Shown here: piece by piece, positions 37,395 to 45,471 of the stretch
How positions within the stretch are numbered: the first letter of the stretch is position 1
Layout of the letters: each line of letters starts with the position of its first letter
The notes under the pieces: generated by a model
What the model was told of the DNA's origin: nothing
The model's input: the letters and a program-made list of their open reading frames with translations, nothing else
Databases searched by the model: none
Position numbers and translations under genes: made by a program
Source: Chromobacterium sp. IIBBL 290-4
GTDB lineage: Bacteria > Pseudomonadota > Gammaproteobacteria > Burkholderiales > Chromobacteriaceae
NCBI RefSeq assembly: GCF_024207115.1
Contig: NZ_CP100128.1
Span: 1,736,001 to 1,800,000, forward strand
Reading direction: 5' to 3'
DNA length: 64,000 bases

Positions 37395-37588
37395 AGTACC
37401 TGTATTCCGGCCCGATCAGCGGCGTCACCCTGGCCGATGGCCAGGAAATCATGTTGTTTCCCGGCAAGGAAGTGGAAATGCCGGAAGAACACAACTACAC
37501 CCGCACCCTGGTGGCGCTGGGTTATCTGAATGCCCAGCCGGCCGCCGGCGAGGCATCCCCGTCTGAAACCGCAGTACAAGGAGCGTAA
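37391..37588 (+). CDS. DUF2635 (Mu Gp38-like) small tail protein
   Basis: 65 residues. MKYLYSGPISGVTLADGQEIMLFPGKEVEMPEE matches the DUF2635 pattern of small proteins encoded immediately before tail sheath genes. GGAGCAAGC lies before the ATG, which overlaps the Gp37-like stop. Function unknown; the sheath gene starts 2 bp after its stop. Confidence 0.75.
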   Translation: MKYLYSGPISGVTLADGQEIMLFPGKEVEMPEEHNYTRTLVALGYLNAQPAAGEASPSETAVQGA

Positions 37589-37590
37589 GC

Positions 37591-39060
37591 ATGGCTGCAA
37601 ATTATCTGCATGGCGTTGAAACGATCGAAGTGGAGCGCGGCCCCCGTCCGGTCAGCACTGTCAAATCGGCGGTGATCGGCCTGATCGGCACCGCGCCGAT
37701 CTGCCCGACCGTAAAGGATGTGAACGGCAACGACGTGAGCTCCGTCAACACTGCTGTGCTGAGCTTGTCGGAAAAGGACGCGGCCGGTTTCGGTCCGCAG
37801 CTGCCGGGCTTTAGCATTCCGCAGGCCCTGAGCGCAATCTATGATCATGGCGCCGGCACCGTGGTGGTGATCAATGTGCTGGATCCGACCGTACACAAGT
37901 CGCCCGCTGCTCCGGAGTCCGTTACGCTGAACGCGGCGGATGTCGCCCGCACCAAGAATCCGGCCGTGGCCAATGTGGTGGTGAAGAACGCCGATGGCAC
38001 CCAGACCTATGTGCTGGGCAAGGATTATGCGTTGGAACCGCTGACCGGCAAGATTACCCGTCTGAAAGCCGGCAACATCGCCGCCGGCGCCAACCTGACG
38101 CTGAGTTATGACTACGCCGATCCGGGCAAGGTGACCGCGGCCGACATCATCGGCGGCGTCAACGCGGCCGGCAAGCGCTATGGCGGCAAGGCGCTGCAAG
38201 ACACCTTCAACCAGTTCGGCTTCTTCGCCAAGCTGCTGATCGCGCCGGGCTTCTGCACCCAGAGCAGCGTGGCCGCAGAGTTGGCTGCCATGGCCGACAA
38301 GCTGGACGCCATCGCCTACATCGACGCGCCTATCGGCACTAGCCTCACCGATGTGCTGGCGGGCCGTGGTCCGTTGGCGCCTGCCGGTACCATCCATTTC
38401 AACACTTCCAGCGACCGCGTGCGCCTGTGCTACCCCTATGTGATGGTGGCGGACGGCAACGGCGGCCTGCGTCTGGACCCGCTGTCGGCCCGCGCAGCCG
38501 GCCTGCGCGCCAAGGTGGACAACAGCAAGGGCTTCTGGTGGTCCAGTTCCAATCAGGAACTGGCCGGCGTGGTGGGCGTGGAGCGCCAGCTGACCGCGAT
38601 GATCGACGACCCGAACAGCGAAGTGAATCAGCTGAACGCCGTCGGCATCTCCACCGTGTTCAACAGCGTCGGCACCGGCTTCCGCCTGTGGGGCAACCGC
38701 ACCGCCGCCTGGCCGGCCGTGACCTCTATGCGCAACTTTGAAAACGTGCGCCGCACCGGCGACGTGATCAACGAGTCCATCCGCTACTTCAGCCAGCAAT
38801 ACATCGATATGCCGCTGAACCAGGCCACCATCGATTCGCTGGTGGAGTCGGTGAACGGCTACGGCCGCAAGCTGATCGGCGACGGCGCGCTGCTGGGCTT
38901 CAAGGCCTGGTTCGATGTGTCGCGAAATCCGCAGACCGAGCTGTCCGCCGGCCACCTGCTGATCAGCTACAAGTACACCGTGGCGCCGCCGCTGGAACGT
39001 CTGTCGTTTGAAACCGAAATCACCTCGGAATACCTGCTCAGCCTGAAGGGAGGCAATTAA
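37591..39060 (+). CDS. FI: Contractile tail sheath protein (P2 FI-like)
   Basis: 489 residues. The N-terminus YLHGVETIEVERGPRPVSTVKSAVIGLIGTAP matches the P2 FI start. The family's late motifs NAVGISTVFNSVGTGFRLWGNRT and the C-terminal SYKYTVAPPLERLSFETEIT are present. It is longer than P2 FI (396 residues), with an inserted beta-rich region at about 105-185. Sheath subunits stack around the tube and contract to drive it through the target envelope. The tube gene follows 2 bp after its stop. Confidence 0.95.
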   Translation: MAANYLHGVETIEVERGPRPVSTVKSAVIGLIGTAPICPTVKDVNGNDVSSVNTAVLSLSEKDAAGFGPQLPGFSIPQALSAIYDHGAGTVVVINVLDPTVHKSPAAPESVTLNAADVARTKNPAVANVVVKNADGTQTYVLGKDYALEPLTGKITRLKAGNIAAGANLTLSYDYADPGKVTAADIIGGVNAAGKRYGGKALQDTFNQFGFFAKLLIAPGFCTQSSVAAELAAMADKLDAIAYIDAPIGTSLTDVLAGRGPLAPAGTIHFNTSSDRVRLCYPYVMVADGNGGLRLDPLSARAAGLRAKVDNSKGFWWSSSNQELAGVVGVERQLTAMIDDPNSEVNQLNAVGISTVFNSVGTGFRLWGNRTAAWPAVTSMRNFENVRRTGDVINESIRYFSQQYIDMPLNQATIDSLVESVNGYGRKLIGDGALLGFKAWFDVSRNPQTELSAGHLLISYKYTVAPPLERLSFETEITSEYLLSLKGGN

Positions 39061-39062
39061 TC

Positions 39063-39587
39063 ATGGCCGGCAAGATTGAAATCAACCGCATCACCAACGC
39101 CAATATCTACATCAACGGCAACTCGCTGCTGGGCCGCGCCGAAGAAGTGAAGCTGCCCGATGTGGCCGCCATCATGCAAGAGCACAAGGCGCTGGGCATG
39201 GTCGGCAAGATCGAGCTGCCCGCCGGCTTCGACAAGCTGGAAGGCGAGATCAAGTGGAATTCGCTGTACAAGGACGTGGCCAAGATCGTCGCCAATCCCT
39301 TCCAGGCCGTGCAGCTGCAATGCCGCTCCAACATCGAAACCTACGGCTCGCAAGGCCGCCTGCAGCAGGTCAGCCTGGTGACCTATCTGACGGTGATGTT
39401 CAAGAAGAACCCGATGGGCAACTTCAAGCAGCATGAAAACGCCGACTTCAGCTCCGCCTTCACCGCCACCTACATCAAGCAGGTGATCGGCGGCGAGGAC
39501 ATCCTGGAGCTGGATTACATGGCCAACATCTTCCGCGTGGCCGGCAACGACATGCTGGACGTGTATCGCCAGAACATCGGCGGCTAA
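39063..39587 (+). CDS. FII: Tail tube protein (P2 FII-like)
   Basis: 174 residues, the usual length for FII. Recognised by NANIYINGNSLLGRAEEVKLPD, the central EIKWNSLYKD region and the C-terminal ELDYMANIFRVAGNDMLDVYRQNIGG, which parallels the P2 FII ending. It polymerises as hexameric rings into the inner tube. It is directly after the sheath and is followed by a hairpin with a T-rich tail that may reduce downstream transcription. Confidence 0.92.
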   Translation: MAGKIEINRITNANIYINGNSLLGRAEEVKLPDVAAIMQEHKALGMVGKIELPAGFDKLEGEIKWNSLYKDVAKIVANPFQAVQLQCRSNIETYGSQGRLQQVSLVTYLTVMFKKNPMGNFKQHENADFSSAFTATYIKQVIGGEDILELDYMANIFRVAGNDMLDVYRQNIGG

Positions 39588-39603
39588 GCCTTAGCGCTGC
39601 GCT

Positions 39604-39631
39604 CCGCGGGCTGCGTCCCGCGGGGTGTTTT
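39604..39631 (+). terminator. Possible attenuator after the tail tube gene
   Basis: CCGCGGG-ctgcgt-CCCGCGG stem followed by ggTGTTTTC. It is weaker than the full terminators in this window, so partial read-through is likely, favouring high sheath and tube expression over the later genes. Confidence 0.45.
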
Positions 39632-39717
39632 CAAGCGTTTTCCTAAAGCGCTTTCGCATACCCCGGGCAGGGGAAACGGGACAATGAGTCCATTCCCAAC
39701 CCGCTCAAGGAGCCATC

Positions 39718-39957
39718 ATGCAACTCAAGCTGCAATATCCCTTCACCAATGCCGCCGGCGAACGCATCGAAGTGCTGGAACTGAAGCGCCTGAAGCGCGC
39801 CGACCTGAAGGCCGCCAACCAGCACAGCCAGGATGACGCCGATCAGGAAGACTTTCTGTTCGCCCGCATGACCGGCCTGACCCTGGAGGACATCGATCAA
39901 TTGGACATCGCCGACAGCCGCGCGCTGGCCGACAGCTTTCGCGACATGGTGGGCTGA
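39718..39957 (+). CDS. Phage tail assembly chaperone (P2 E / Mu gp41-like)
   Basis: 79 residues: MQLKLQYPFTNAAGERIEVLELKRLKRADLKAAN, then MTGLTLEDIDQLD. This is the pattern of short assembly chaperones encoded between the tube and tape measure genes. It would coat the tape measure and help tube polymerisation. AAGGAGCCATC precedes the start. A second frame continues beyond the stop and encodes a GpE-like piece, so a frameshifted longer product is probable. Confidence 0.8.
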   Translation: MQLKLQYPFTNAAGERIEVLELKRLKRADLKAANQHSQDDADQEDFLFARMTGLTLEDIDQLDIADSRALADSFRDMVG

Positions 39958-39958
39958 G

Positions 39959-40126
39959 CCCGGCACGCTCAGGACTTGCGACGAAGCGCTGCTGACCGTG
40001 CTGGCCCTGCCGCCGTCTGAAATCGACGCGCTGGCGATGGACGACTACTGGTTCTGGTGCGAAGTCGCCGAACGCGAAGTCCAGCGCCGCCAGGAACGCG
40101 AGCAGTCCTTGCTCGACGCGCTCTGA
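39959..40126 (+). CDS. Frameshift extension of the tail assembly chaperone (GpE-like)
   Basis: About 55 residues open in the +1 (equivalently -2) frame relative to the upstream chaperone, ending at TGA 40124. The core LALPPSEIDALAMDDYWFWCEVAERE recalls the GpE family piece (PP-x-LD then W-x-E-R-A) that is made by programmed frameshifting in P2 and many phages. No convincing start codon with a ribosome site precedes it. The frame is already open upstream of 39957, so ribosomal slippage before the first stop would join the two. The start given is the first codon after the upstream stop, not a real initiation site. Confidence 0.6.
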   Translation, partial: PGTLRTCDEALLTVLALPPSEIDALAMDDYWFWCEVAEREVQRRQEREQSLLDAL

Positions 40127-40214
40127 TCTCCCGCCCGTCGGCCGCCGCCTGCTTAGCCAGGACGGGGCCGACCCCTCCGGCGGTCTTATTTCTCCCCCAT
40201 TACAGGCACACACC

Positions 40215-43200
40215 ATGATTAGCGAGTTTTTCGTCGGTCTGAAGGTGGGCGCGACGCTGTCCGGGGTGTTCGACAACGCCTTCCGTTCCGCCCGCTCCGC
40301 CATGGACGACCTGCGCAAAGGCAGCCTCCGGCTGTCCGACGCGCAAAAAGACCTGGCCGCCAATGTCGAACGCGCCCGGCAAGCCTTCGCCGCGCTGGAT
40401 ATGCCGCGGCTGGAGCGGCAGCACCGCCAGCTGGAATCGTCGCTGGGCCGGCTGACCCGCCAGCACGAGGCTTGGCAGGCCAGCCTGCGCCGCGGCAGGG
40501 CGCTGCAATCCGCCCTGAATCTGCAAGAAAGCCGCCGGATCGAGCTGATGGCCTCGGTCCGGCTCAATGCCGTCATCCGCCTGGCTGAGGAAAAGGTGGA
40601 GCGGCAGCGGCGCGATCAGGACAAGACCCAGCGCGAAATGCCGCCGGCGGATTGGCAGCGTCCCGCCCCGCATGGCGGCAAGAAGGGCGAACGCAAGAGC
40701 GGCGATAAAGGCGACGCCTCCGCCGATGCGCCCCGCGCTCCCTCCGCCCATCCCACCTCCCTCTCTCTTAGCAAACTCAGGCTGCCTACCCGGCAAGAAC
40801 TGATCCAGGCTGCCGACTTCATCCATAAAGCAGGCAACGCGGTCGCCGATCTGAGCGGCAAAGCGCATGGACTGCTGTCTGAAGGCGCTGGCCGCAAACT
40901 CTTCGACCAACTGCACGGCAAAATCAACGCCCGCCTGGGCGGCAAGCTGCCCAGCGTCGACAAAATCCTCTCCGGCCTGAAAACCACAGAAAGCGTGGCC
41001 AAGGCGGTAGCCAAAGGCGGCGAACTGGCCGGCAAGTGGCTGCGGGGCATGGATGGCACGGGTGGCGGCTTTAAACTGCCCAGCCTGCAGTTGTCCGGCT
41101 TCAAGCCGAAGATGCCGACGCGGCAAGATCTGATCGCCGCCGCCGACTTTGCCCAAAAAGCGGGCGGCAAAGTGGCCGATCTGAGCGGCAAGGCGCATGG
41201 ACTGTTGTCCGAAGGTCAAGGCCGCAAGGTATTCGAGCTGCTGCACGGCAAAATCAACGCCCGCCTGGGCGGCAAACTGCCCAGCGTCGACAAAATCCTC
41301 TCCGGCCTGAAAACCACAGAAAGCGTGGCCAAGGCGGTAGCCAAAGGCGGTGAATTGGCCGGCAAGTGGCTGCGAGGCATGCCTGATGACAAGGCAACAC
41401 CAGGCTCGGCGGTGTCGAAATCCAAGAAGACAAATAGCAAAACCAAACCAGGCTCGTCGGTTCCAAAGTCCAAGAAGCCGGATGCCAAAACCAAGCCAGG
41501 CTCGTCGGTTCCAAAGTCCAAGAAGCCGGACGCCAAAACCAAGCCGGGCTCGTCGATTCCGAAATCCAAGAAGCCGGACGCCAAAACCAAGCCGGGCTCG
41601 TCGGTTCCAAAATCCAAGAAGCCGGATGCCAAAACCAAGCCGGGCTCGTCGGTTCCGAAATCCAAGAAGCCGGACGCCAAAACCAAGCCGGGCTCGTCGG
41701 TTACAAAGTCCAAGAAGCCGGATGCCAAAACCCAGTCGGCTCCATCCAAGGACAAGCGCAAAGGCGCGCCGCCACGCAAGCCTGAGAACAAGGGGAGAGG
41801 CAAACGCTCCGATTCGAAACCGGATATCAAACCGGGTTCGACCGCGTCGTCCTGGTTGGACAAGTCGGTCTACGGCACCGCCAAGCTGAAGAAACTCAGC
41901 GAAACCAGCGAGAAACTGACCGGCGGCGCGGCCAAAGCCTTGCGCACCGACAGCGGCCGCAAGGCGTACGAGGCGGCGCGCGCCAAGCTCAACCCCATGC
42001 TGGGCAACCGCCTGCCGGACACCGACAAGGCGCTGGAGTGGCTGGACAAGGCCAATGAATACAGCGAAACGGCGGCGGACTATCTGGGGAGAGGCAATTC
42101 CGCGCTAAACCGCTTCCGCAAGACCAAGGGTTCGATGCCCAAGCGCTTGCTGGCCGCCGGCATCAGCTTCTTGAAGGATGACGCCGAGGACGAAGGCGAG
42201 CGCAAGCCGAAAGGAAAGCAAGACGGCAAGGCCGGCGACAAGAAGGGCAAGGGCAAAGCCGGCAAGACGGAAGAGCGGGCCAAACCGACCACGCGCCGCG
42301 CAGGGAAGGGCGAGGCGAAGCCGGCATCTGAGGGCAGAGCGGCCAAACCGACGGCCAAGGGCGTGGAAAAGACGGCCTCCGCGAGCAAACGCGCGGCGCC
42401 GCCCAAGCCCAAGGCGGCAGTCAAGCCCGCCGCCGCGCGCGCGCTCAAACCGGGCGCGGCGCTGAAGGAAAGCGGCGCCATGAAGGCCTTGCGCCAGACC
42501 GAAGGCGCGCTGGCGGGCGGCAAATCGCTGAAGAGCGCGCTGAGCGCCGGCAAGGTGGTCAAAGGCGCGATGAAGAAGTTGGGCGTGGTCGGCGACGTGG
42601 TGGGGCTGGCCTCGGACCTGGCGGATATCCATCAATCCAAGATGAGCGCGCAAGCCAAATCGGCGGCCTATGGCAAGGCGATAGGCGGCACGGTCGGTTC
42701 AATGGCCGGTGGCGCGGCAGGCGCGGCGATAGGCAGCTTCCTGGGGCCGGTCGGCACCATAGTCGGCCAGCAGCTGGGCAGCTGGGTGGGGCAAAAGGGC
42801 GGCGAAATGTTGGGCGAGTACATCGGCAAGTCGCTCGCCAAACCCGACAAGCCGGCCGCCGCCGTCAAAAAGACCCAGGCCAAACCGCTCGCCCTCGTCA
42901 AGCCGGTGGCCGCGCCCAAACCGGTTCCCACCGCCAAACCCGTCGCCACCGCCAAAGCGGCGAAAGCACCTGCGGCCAAGCCTGCAAGCAGACGGCCGGC
43001 GGCGCAAATGGAAGTGGCGGCGCGCGCCCGCGAGCAGGCGCAACGCTTGCAGCGCGCCCAGCAGCCATCGGGAAAGGGCGCGAAGCCAGCCGGCGGCGCG
43101 GTGTTCAACATCACTTTCTCTCCGCACATCACCGTGAGCGGCGGCCAGGGCGCGGGCGTGAAACAACAGGTTCAGCAGGCGATGCAGTTGTCTTTCGCCG

Positions 43201-43268
43201 AATTCGAACGGCTGATGAAGCGCTACGAGTCCGACCGCATGCGGCGCAATTACGCCGGACGCGGCTGA
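40215..43268 (+). CDS. Tape measure protein with internal duplications and lysine-rich repeats
   Basis: 1017 residues. The N-terminus (MISEFFVGLKVGATLSGVFDNAFRSARSAMDDLRKG) is like Mu-type tape measures. Two 90-residue units lie at residues about 190-279 and 300-389, nearly identical; a diverged third follows at about 545-640. Between them, residues about 393-504 are seven 16-residue units of the type KTKPGSSVPKSKKPDA. Then comes an Ala/Lys-rich stretch and, at about 815-870, a Gly/Ala-rich hydrophobic segment (GGAAGAAIGSFLGP) suitable for membrane insertion. The tape measure sets tail length and leads ejection. Position after the tube and chaperone supports the call. Confidence 0.85.
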   Translation: MISEFFVGLKVGATLSGVFDNAFRSARSAMDDLRKGSLRLSDAQKDLAANVERARQAFAALDMPRLERQHRQLESSLGRLTRQHEAWQASLRRGRALQSALNLQESRRIELMASVRLNAVIRLAEEKVERQRRDQDKTQREMPPADWQRPAPHGGKKGERKSGDKGDASADAPRAPSAHPTSLSLSKLRLPTRQELIQAADFIHKAGNAVADLSGKAHGLLSEGAGRKLFDQLHGKINARLGGKLPSVDKILSGLKTTESVAKAVAKGGELAGKWLRGMDGTGGGFKLPSLQLSGFKPKMPTRQDLIAAADFAQKAGGKVADLSGKAHGLLSEGQGRKVFELLHGKINARLGGKLPSVDKILSGLKTTESVAKAVAKGGELAGKWLRGMPDDKATPGSAVSKSKKTNSKTKPGSSVPKSKKPDAKTKPGSSVPKSKKPDAKTKPGSSIPKSKKPDAKTKPGSSVPKSKKPDAKTKPGSSVPKSKKPDAKTKPGSSVTKSKKPDAKTQSAPSKDKRKGAPPRKPENKGRGKRSDSKPDIKPGSTASSWLDKSVYGTAKLKKLSETSEKLTGGAAKALRTDSGRKAYEAARAKLNPMLGNRLPDTDKALEWLDKANEYSETAADYLGRGNSALNRFRKTKGSMPKRLLAAGISFLKDDAEDEGERKPKGKQDGKAGDKKGKGKAGKTEERAKPTTRRAGKGEAKPASEGRAAKPTAKGVEKTASASKRAAPPKPKAAVKPAAARALKPGAALKESGAMKALRQTEGALAGGKSLKSALSAGKVVKGAMKKLGVVGDVVGLASDLADIHQSKMSAQAKSAAYGKAIGGTVGSMAGGAAGAAIGSFLGPVGTIVGQQLGSWVGQKGGEMLGEYIGKSLAKPDKPAAAVKKTQAKPLALVKPVAAPKPVPTAKPVATAKAAKAPAAKPASRRPAAQMEVAARAREQAQRLQRAQQPSGKGAKPAGGAVFNITFSPHITVSGGQGAGVKQQVQQAMQLSFAEFERLMKRYESDRMRRNYAGRG
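40782..41381 (+). repeat. Two 270-bp direct repeats within the tape measure gene
   Basis: Unit 1 is 40782-41051 and unit 2 is 41112-41381; each encodes 90 residues from LPTRQEL / MPTRQDL to WLRGM. Their last 150 bp are almost identical at the DNA level, suggesting recent duplication or gene conversion. Confidence 0.9.
41391..41726 (+). repeat. Seven 48-bp tandem repeats in the tape measure gene
   Basis: Each unit encodes a variant of KTKPGSSVPKSKKPDA. The first is the most diverged (KATPGSAVSKSKKTNS) and six are near-identical. The unit is a whole number of codons, so copy-number change keeps the frame. Confidence 0.95.
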
Positions 43269-43297
43269 GGAGAACCACATGACACAAGGAGCGAGCG

Positions 43298-44212
43298 ATG
43301 TACGCGGTACTGGGTGACATCGAGTTTGATCTGATCAGCTATTTCGACGGGCTGGAACAGCGCGGCGGCAGCGACTACGCCGAGCACGGCCGCATCGGCG
43401 GCAAGCCGGTGCTGCAATTCGTCGGCGATAGGCTGGACGAAATCCGCATCGACCTGGTGCTGCATGCCGCCTATTGCGATCCGGACGGCGAGCTGCAGCG
43501 GCTGCACGCGGCGCGGCAGCAGCACCAGGCGCTGGCGCTGGTGTTGGGCAATGGCGATCACAAAGGCCACTTTGTGATCACCGAGCTGACCAGCACCGGC
43601 CGCCAAACCGACCGCAGCGGCAATTTGATCGCGGTGGAGGCGCAGCTGTCGCTGCGCGAGTTCGGCGGCCAGCCGGCAGCGGGGGCGCGGCCGGGCCTGC
43701 TAGGCACCATCAGCGGCCTGGCGCAGGCCAAGGTGAACCAGCTGGCGCCGGGCGCCGGGCTGCGGCCCAATCTGAGCGGCCTGACCCAGGCGGTGTCGCA
43801 GGCCAAGAATCTGGCCGACAAGGTCAGAACCGTGGTCAACGACGTGCGCGAGCTCAAAGACCAGGCGGGACGCGATCCGCTGTCCGCATTCGCGCGAGTG
43901 CCGAAACTGATCAACGACGCGCAGGTGGCGGCGCCGGGCCTGGCGCAGTGCGCCAACCGTCTGAACGACTTCATCCAGCCCTACGCGCACCTGGCTGAGA
44001 CCATACAGCCCTTGGTCCAGCCGATGCGGGACACCGGCGCGAAGCTGGTCAGCCTGGGCAAGTCGCTGGGCGGCTGCACGCAGGACAACGTGGCCGACAA
44101 ATTGAAAGAAGCCGCCGGCGCGCTGCAGGACATCGACAAGGACTGGCAAAGCCGAGACCGGCAAATGGCCTTGCTGGCTGCGCAAACCGCGGTGCGCCGC
44201 ATTCTGGAGTGA
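43298..44212 (+). CDS. U: Phage tail protein U (P2 gpU-like) with long C-terminal extension
   Basis: 304 residues. Residues 1 to about 130 follow P2 gpU (SDYAEHGRIGGKPVLQFVG, then HFVITELTSTGRQTDRSG and the AQLSLREF end). The remaining 170 residues are predicted helical and are not part of P2 gpU, which is about 160 residues. The gpU family is needed for tail completion, placed after the tape measure gene as here. The start at 43298 follows AAGGAGCGAGCG. Confidence 0.8.
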   Translation: MYAVLGDIEFDLISYFDGLEQRGGSDYAEHGRIGGKPVLQFVGDRLDEIRIDLVLHAAYCDPDGELQRLHAARQQHQALALVLGNGDHKGHFVITELTSTGRQTDRSGNLIAVEAQLSLREFGGQPAAGARPGLLGTISGLAQAKVNQLAPGAGLRPNLSGLTQAVSQAKNLADKVRTVVNDVRELKDQAGRDPLSAFARVPKLINDAQVAAPGLAQCANRLNDFIQPYAHLAETIQPLVQPMRDTGAKLVSLGKSLGGCTQDNVADKLKEAAGALQDIDKDWQSRDRQMALLAAQTAVRRILE

Positions 44213-44218
44213 TCAATC

Positions 44219-44434
44219 ATGTTTCTCAAACACACGTGCAAGGAAGGCGAACGCTGGGATCAGATCGCCTGGCACTACTACGGCGACGTGGGGCAGATGG
44301 TGATGCTGATCGCCGCCAACCCGCAAGCGCCGATCTGCGAGACGCTGCCCGGCGGCCTGCAACTGGCCATCCCGCTGCTGGAGGCCAAGGACGACGTTCT
44401 GACCGATCAGCTGCCGCCGTGGAGGCGCGCATGA
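44219..44434 (+). CDS. X: Tail protein X (LysM-type)
   Basis: 71 residues: HTCKEGERWDQIAWHYYGDVGQMVMLIAANPQ matches P2 gpX, a small LysM-like baseplate protein that may contact peptidoglycan or the tube end. It lies between U and D as in P2-like order. Its stop overlaps the D start (ATGA). Confidence 0.9.
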   Translation: MFLKHTCKEGERWDQIAWHYYGDVGQMVMLIAANPQAPICETLPGGLQLAIPLLEAKDDVLTDQLPPWRRA

Positions 44435-45471
44435 GCGCCCGCCGCCTCGATGTGGCCGCGCCGGTCTTCGAGCTCAGCTACAACGGCAAGTCCATCACCG
44501 CGGATATCGCGCTGTACGCCCTCAACATCAGCTACACCGATCATTTGTCGGGCGAGTCGGACGAGCTGGAAGTCGAGCTGGAGGACAGCGACGGCCGCTG
44601 GCTGAACGGCTGGTACCCGGACAAAGGCGCCACGCTGGATTTCAAGCTGGGCTATCGCGGCCAGGCGCTGGTGTCTATGGGCAGTTTCGATGTGGACGAG
44701 GTGGAGTACAGCGCGCCGCCATCCACCGTCCACATCCGGGCGCTGGCCACCGGCGTGCAGCACCCGCTGCGCACCCGCCAGGGCCGCGCTTATGAAAAGA
44801 AATCGCTGCAGCAGCTGGCGCAGCAGATCGCCGGCCTGCACGGCATGAAGCTGGAAGGCAAGATCGAAGCGGTAGAGATCGACCGGCTCACCCAATACCA
44901 CGAAACCGACCTGGCCTTCCTGCAGCGCGTGGCCGGCAATTACGGCTATGTCTGCAAGGTGATGGACAACAACCGCAAGCTGGTGTTCTGGAAGCGCGGC
45001 GCCCTGCTGGACGAGGCCGGGGTCCGGACCTTCAGCCCGGCGGACCTGATCAGCTGGCGCGCCCGCGACCAGCTGTCCCAGGTGCCCAGCGCGGTGGAGG
45101 TGAGCTACCACGATACCCAAACCCGCAAGCTGCAAACCGCGCGGGTGGCGGCCGACGCGCGCGCGCCGGGCGGCAAGGCCAGCAGCGCCGACGTGGTCAA
45201 GCTGACGCGCAAGAGCGGCGGCAAAACCCAGGCCGAGCAGCAGGCCAAGGCCGAGATGGAGCGCCGCCAGCTGGAGCGCACCCAGCTGAGCGTCACCGTG
45301 GACGGCGCGCCGCAGCTGGCGGCGGGGCGCAATGTCGAGCTGTCCGGCTTCGGCAAACTGTCCGGCCGCTACCTGATAGAGCGCGCCCGCCACCGGCTGT
45401 CGCGGCAGGACGGCTATCTGTGCGAACTCGATCTGAAGCGGGCCGCGCCCGCCGCCAAGGAGCTCACATGA
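44431..45471 (+). CDS. D: Baseplate hub protein (late control D family)
   Basis: 346 residues. The gpD/gp27-like hub pattern is clear: SYTDHLSGESDELEVELEDSDGRW, then SSMGSF-type turn and QYHETDLAFLQRVAGNYGYVCKV. It forms the trimeric hub joining tube and spike. The start at 44431 (after GGAGGCGCGC) overlaps the X stop; the open frame upstream is antisense or out-of-frame to other genes. Its stop overlaps the next start (ATGA). Confidence 0.9.
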   Translation: MSARRLDVAAPVFELSYNGKSITADIALYALNISYTDHLSGESDELEVELEDSDGRWLNGWYPDKGATLDFKLGYRGQALVSMGSFDVDEVEYSAPPSTVHIRALATGVQHPLRTRQGRAYEKKSLQQLAQQIAGLHGMKLEGKIEAVEIDRLTQYHETDLAFLQRVAGNYGYVCKVMDNNRKLVFWKRGALLDEAGVRTFSPADLISWRARDQLSQVPSAVEVSYHDTQTRKLQTARVAADARAPGGKASSADVVKLTRKSGGKTQAEQQAKAEMERRQLERTQLSVTVDGAPQLAAGRNVELSGFGKLSGRYLIERARHRLSRQDGYLCELDLKRAAPAAKELT

